Shown here one piece after another: positions 15,814 to 16,110 of a stretch of 16,110 nucleotides of DNA; positions within the stretch are counted from its first letter, which is position 1, and each line of letters opens with the position of its first letter. The position numbers and the translations under genes are program-made. This DNA comes from Perkinsus olseni (lineage: Eukaryota; Perkinsozoa; Perkinsida; Perkinsidae), in assembly GCA_013115135.1 (NCBI GenBank), contig JABANP010000820.1, positions 1 to 16,110 on the forward strand, written 5' to 3'. A model generated the notes under the pieces. That model was not told where the DNA came from and ran no database searches. It saw only the letters and a program-made list of their open reading frames with translations.

Positions 15814-16110
15814 GGATCGTTCAGTACAGTAATAACTCGTAGGAATCACATTCGTATAACCTTGAACCGTATAGCTTTCACACGTACAGTTCTTGATTTT
15901 GTCAATGGTCGCTCGCTTCAAGCCTGGCAATTTCACCTCGACGGCTGCAGATGGCTGCAGAAATTGGCAACGGAGGCCAAGACCCTGGGCCTGGTCAGTC
16001 GCATCGATGGTGTTGTCATGACTGTATCAGAAGCTTTAATAACAGGTCCGGTCTCAGTCCCAGTTATCCCGGAAGGTCGAAACGAAATGATCGGCACCAA
16101 TGTTGAAGTG
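15814..16110 (+). CDS. Unidentified open frame running off the window
   Basis: After a TGA at 15811-15813, 99 codons are open to the last base of the window. The peptide includes TVLDFVNGRSLQAWQFHLDG, WLQKLATEAKTLGLVSRIDG and GPVSVPVIPEGRNEMIGTN. It has an even, coding-like residue mix but no recognised motif. The first in-frame ATG is at 16018. An overlapping 51-codon frame (15951-16106) starts with ATG (MAAEIGNGGQDPGPGQ, with WCCHDC) and is the alternative. No start, splice site or relative can be shown. Confidence 0.25.

Noticed and set aside
1..16110. tRNA, rRNA, CRISPR array, bacterial operon or phage-like system
   Set aside because: No cloverleaf, rRNA core, regularly spaced direct repeat with spacers, or packed co-directional genes with ribosome binding sites was seen. 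All recognisable proteins are eukaryotic transposon types.

Overview
The window is eukaryotic and consists almost entirely of decayed transposable elements. There is no operon-like gene packing, and no tRNA, rRNA or CRISPR array was recognised. No ordinary host gene can be supported. Hallmarks are LTR-type pol remnants (protease, reverse transcriptase, RNase H, DDE integrase), a hAT DNA transposon, a LINE-like fragment and a fold-back repeat. Host identity cannot be proven from these data. A protist with a repeat-rich genome of moderate GC, such as a Perkinsus-like alveolate, is a guess only.

Layout. (1) 1-5435, minus strand: remnant of an LTR-type retroelement (element 1). From 5435 down to 4761 lies a probable RNase H-integrase linker, and from 2600 to 881 the integrase zinc finger, catalytic core and long C-terminus. 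A hAT transposon at 2609-4752 interrupts it. Its ends are certain: 19-bp terminal inverted repeats (17/19 matching) flanked by a perfect 8-bp target duplication, TCCTGACT, at 2601-2608 and 4753-4760. Its transposase is broken and lacks the catalytic centre. (2) 5704-8037, plus strand: a second LTR-type pol remnant (element 2), with a basic linker, integrase zinc finger and GPY/F-like C-terminus. The integrase core is absent. In its place are LINE-like minus-strand fragments and a 733-bp fold-back element (6831-7563) made of short modules bearing CACTTTAAT. (3) 8037-9660: structured and pyrimidine-rich non-coding DNA, then a coding-like segment (8640-9182). Part of this segment (8697-8927) is a diverged copy of 300-522 on the other strand, down to a stop codon at the same place. 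(4) 9661-15314, plus strand: the most complete retroelement (element 3), ordered gag-protease-RT-RNase H-integrase. It carries frameshifts, several premature stops, a changed protease motif, a changed RT catalytic residue and an in-frame minisatellite. The 665-codon RNase H-integrase frame is open and keeps all expected catalytic residues. (5) 15315-16110: probable 3' end of element 3 and an unidentified frame running off the window.

No LTR pair was found for any element, so element limits other than the hAT are approximate. The region looks like nested, old insertions: a hAT inside element 1, and LINE and fold-back DNA where the core of element 2 should be. I found no convincing new functional system. 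The best leads are the fold-back element, the two-copy coding segment with a shared stop codon, and the exactly delimited hAT family.
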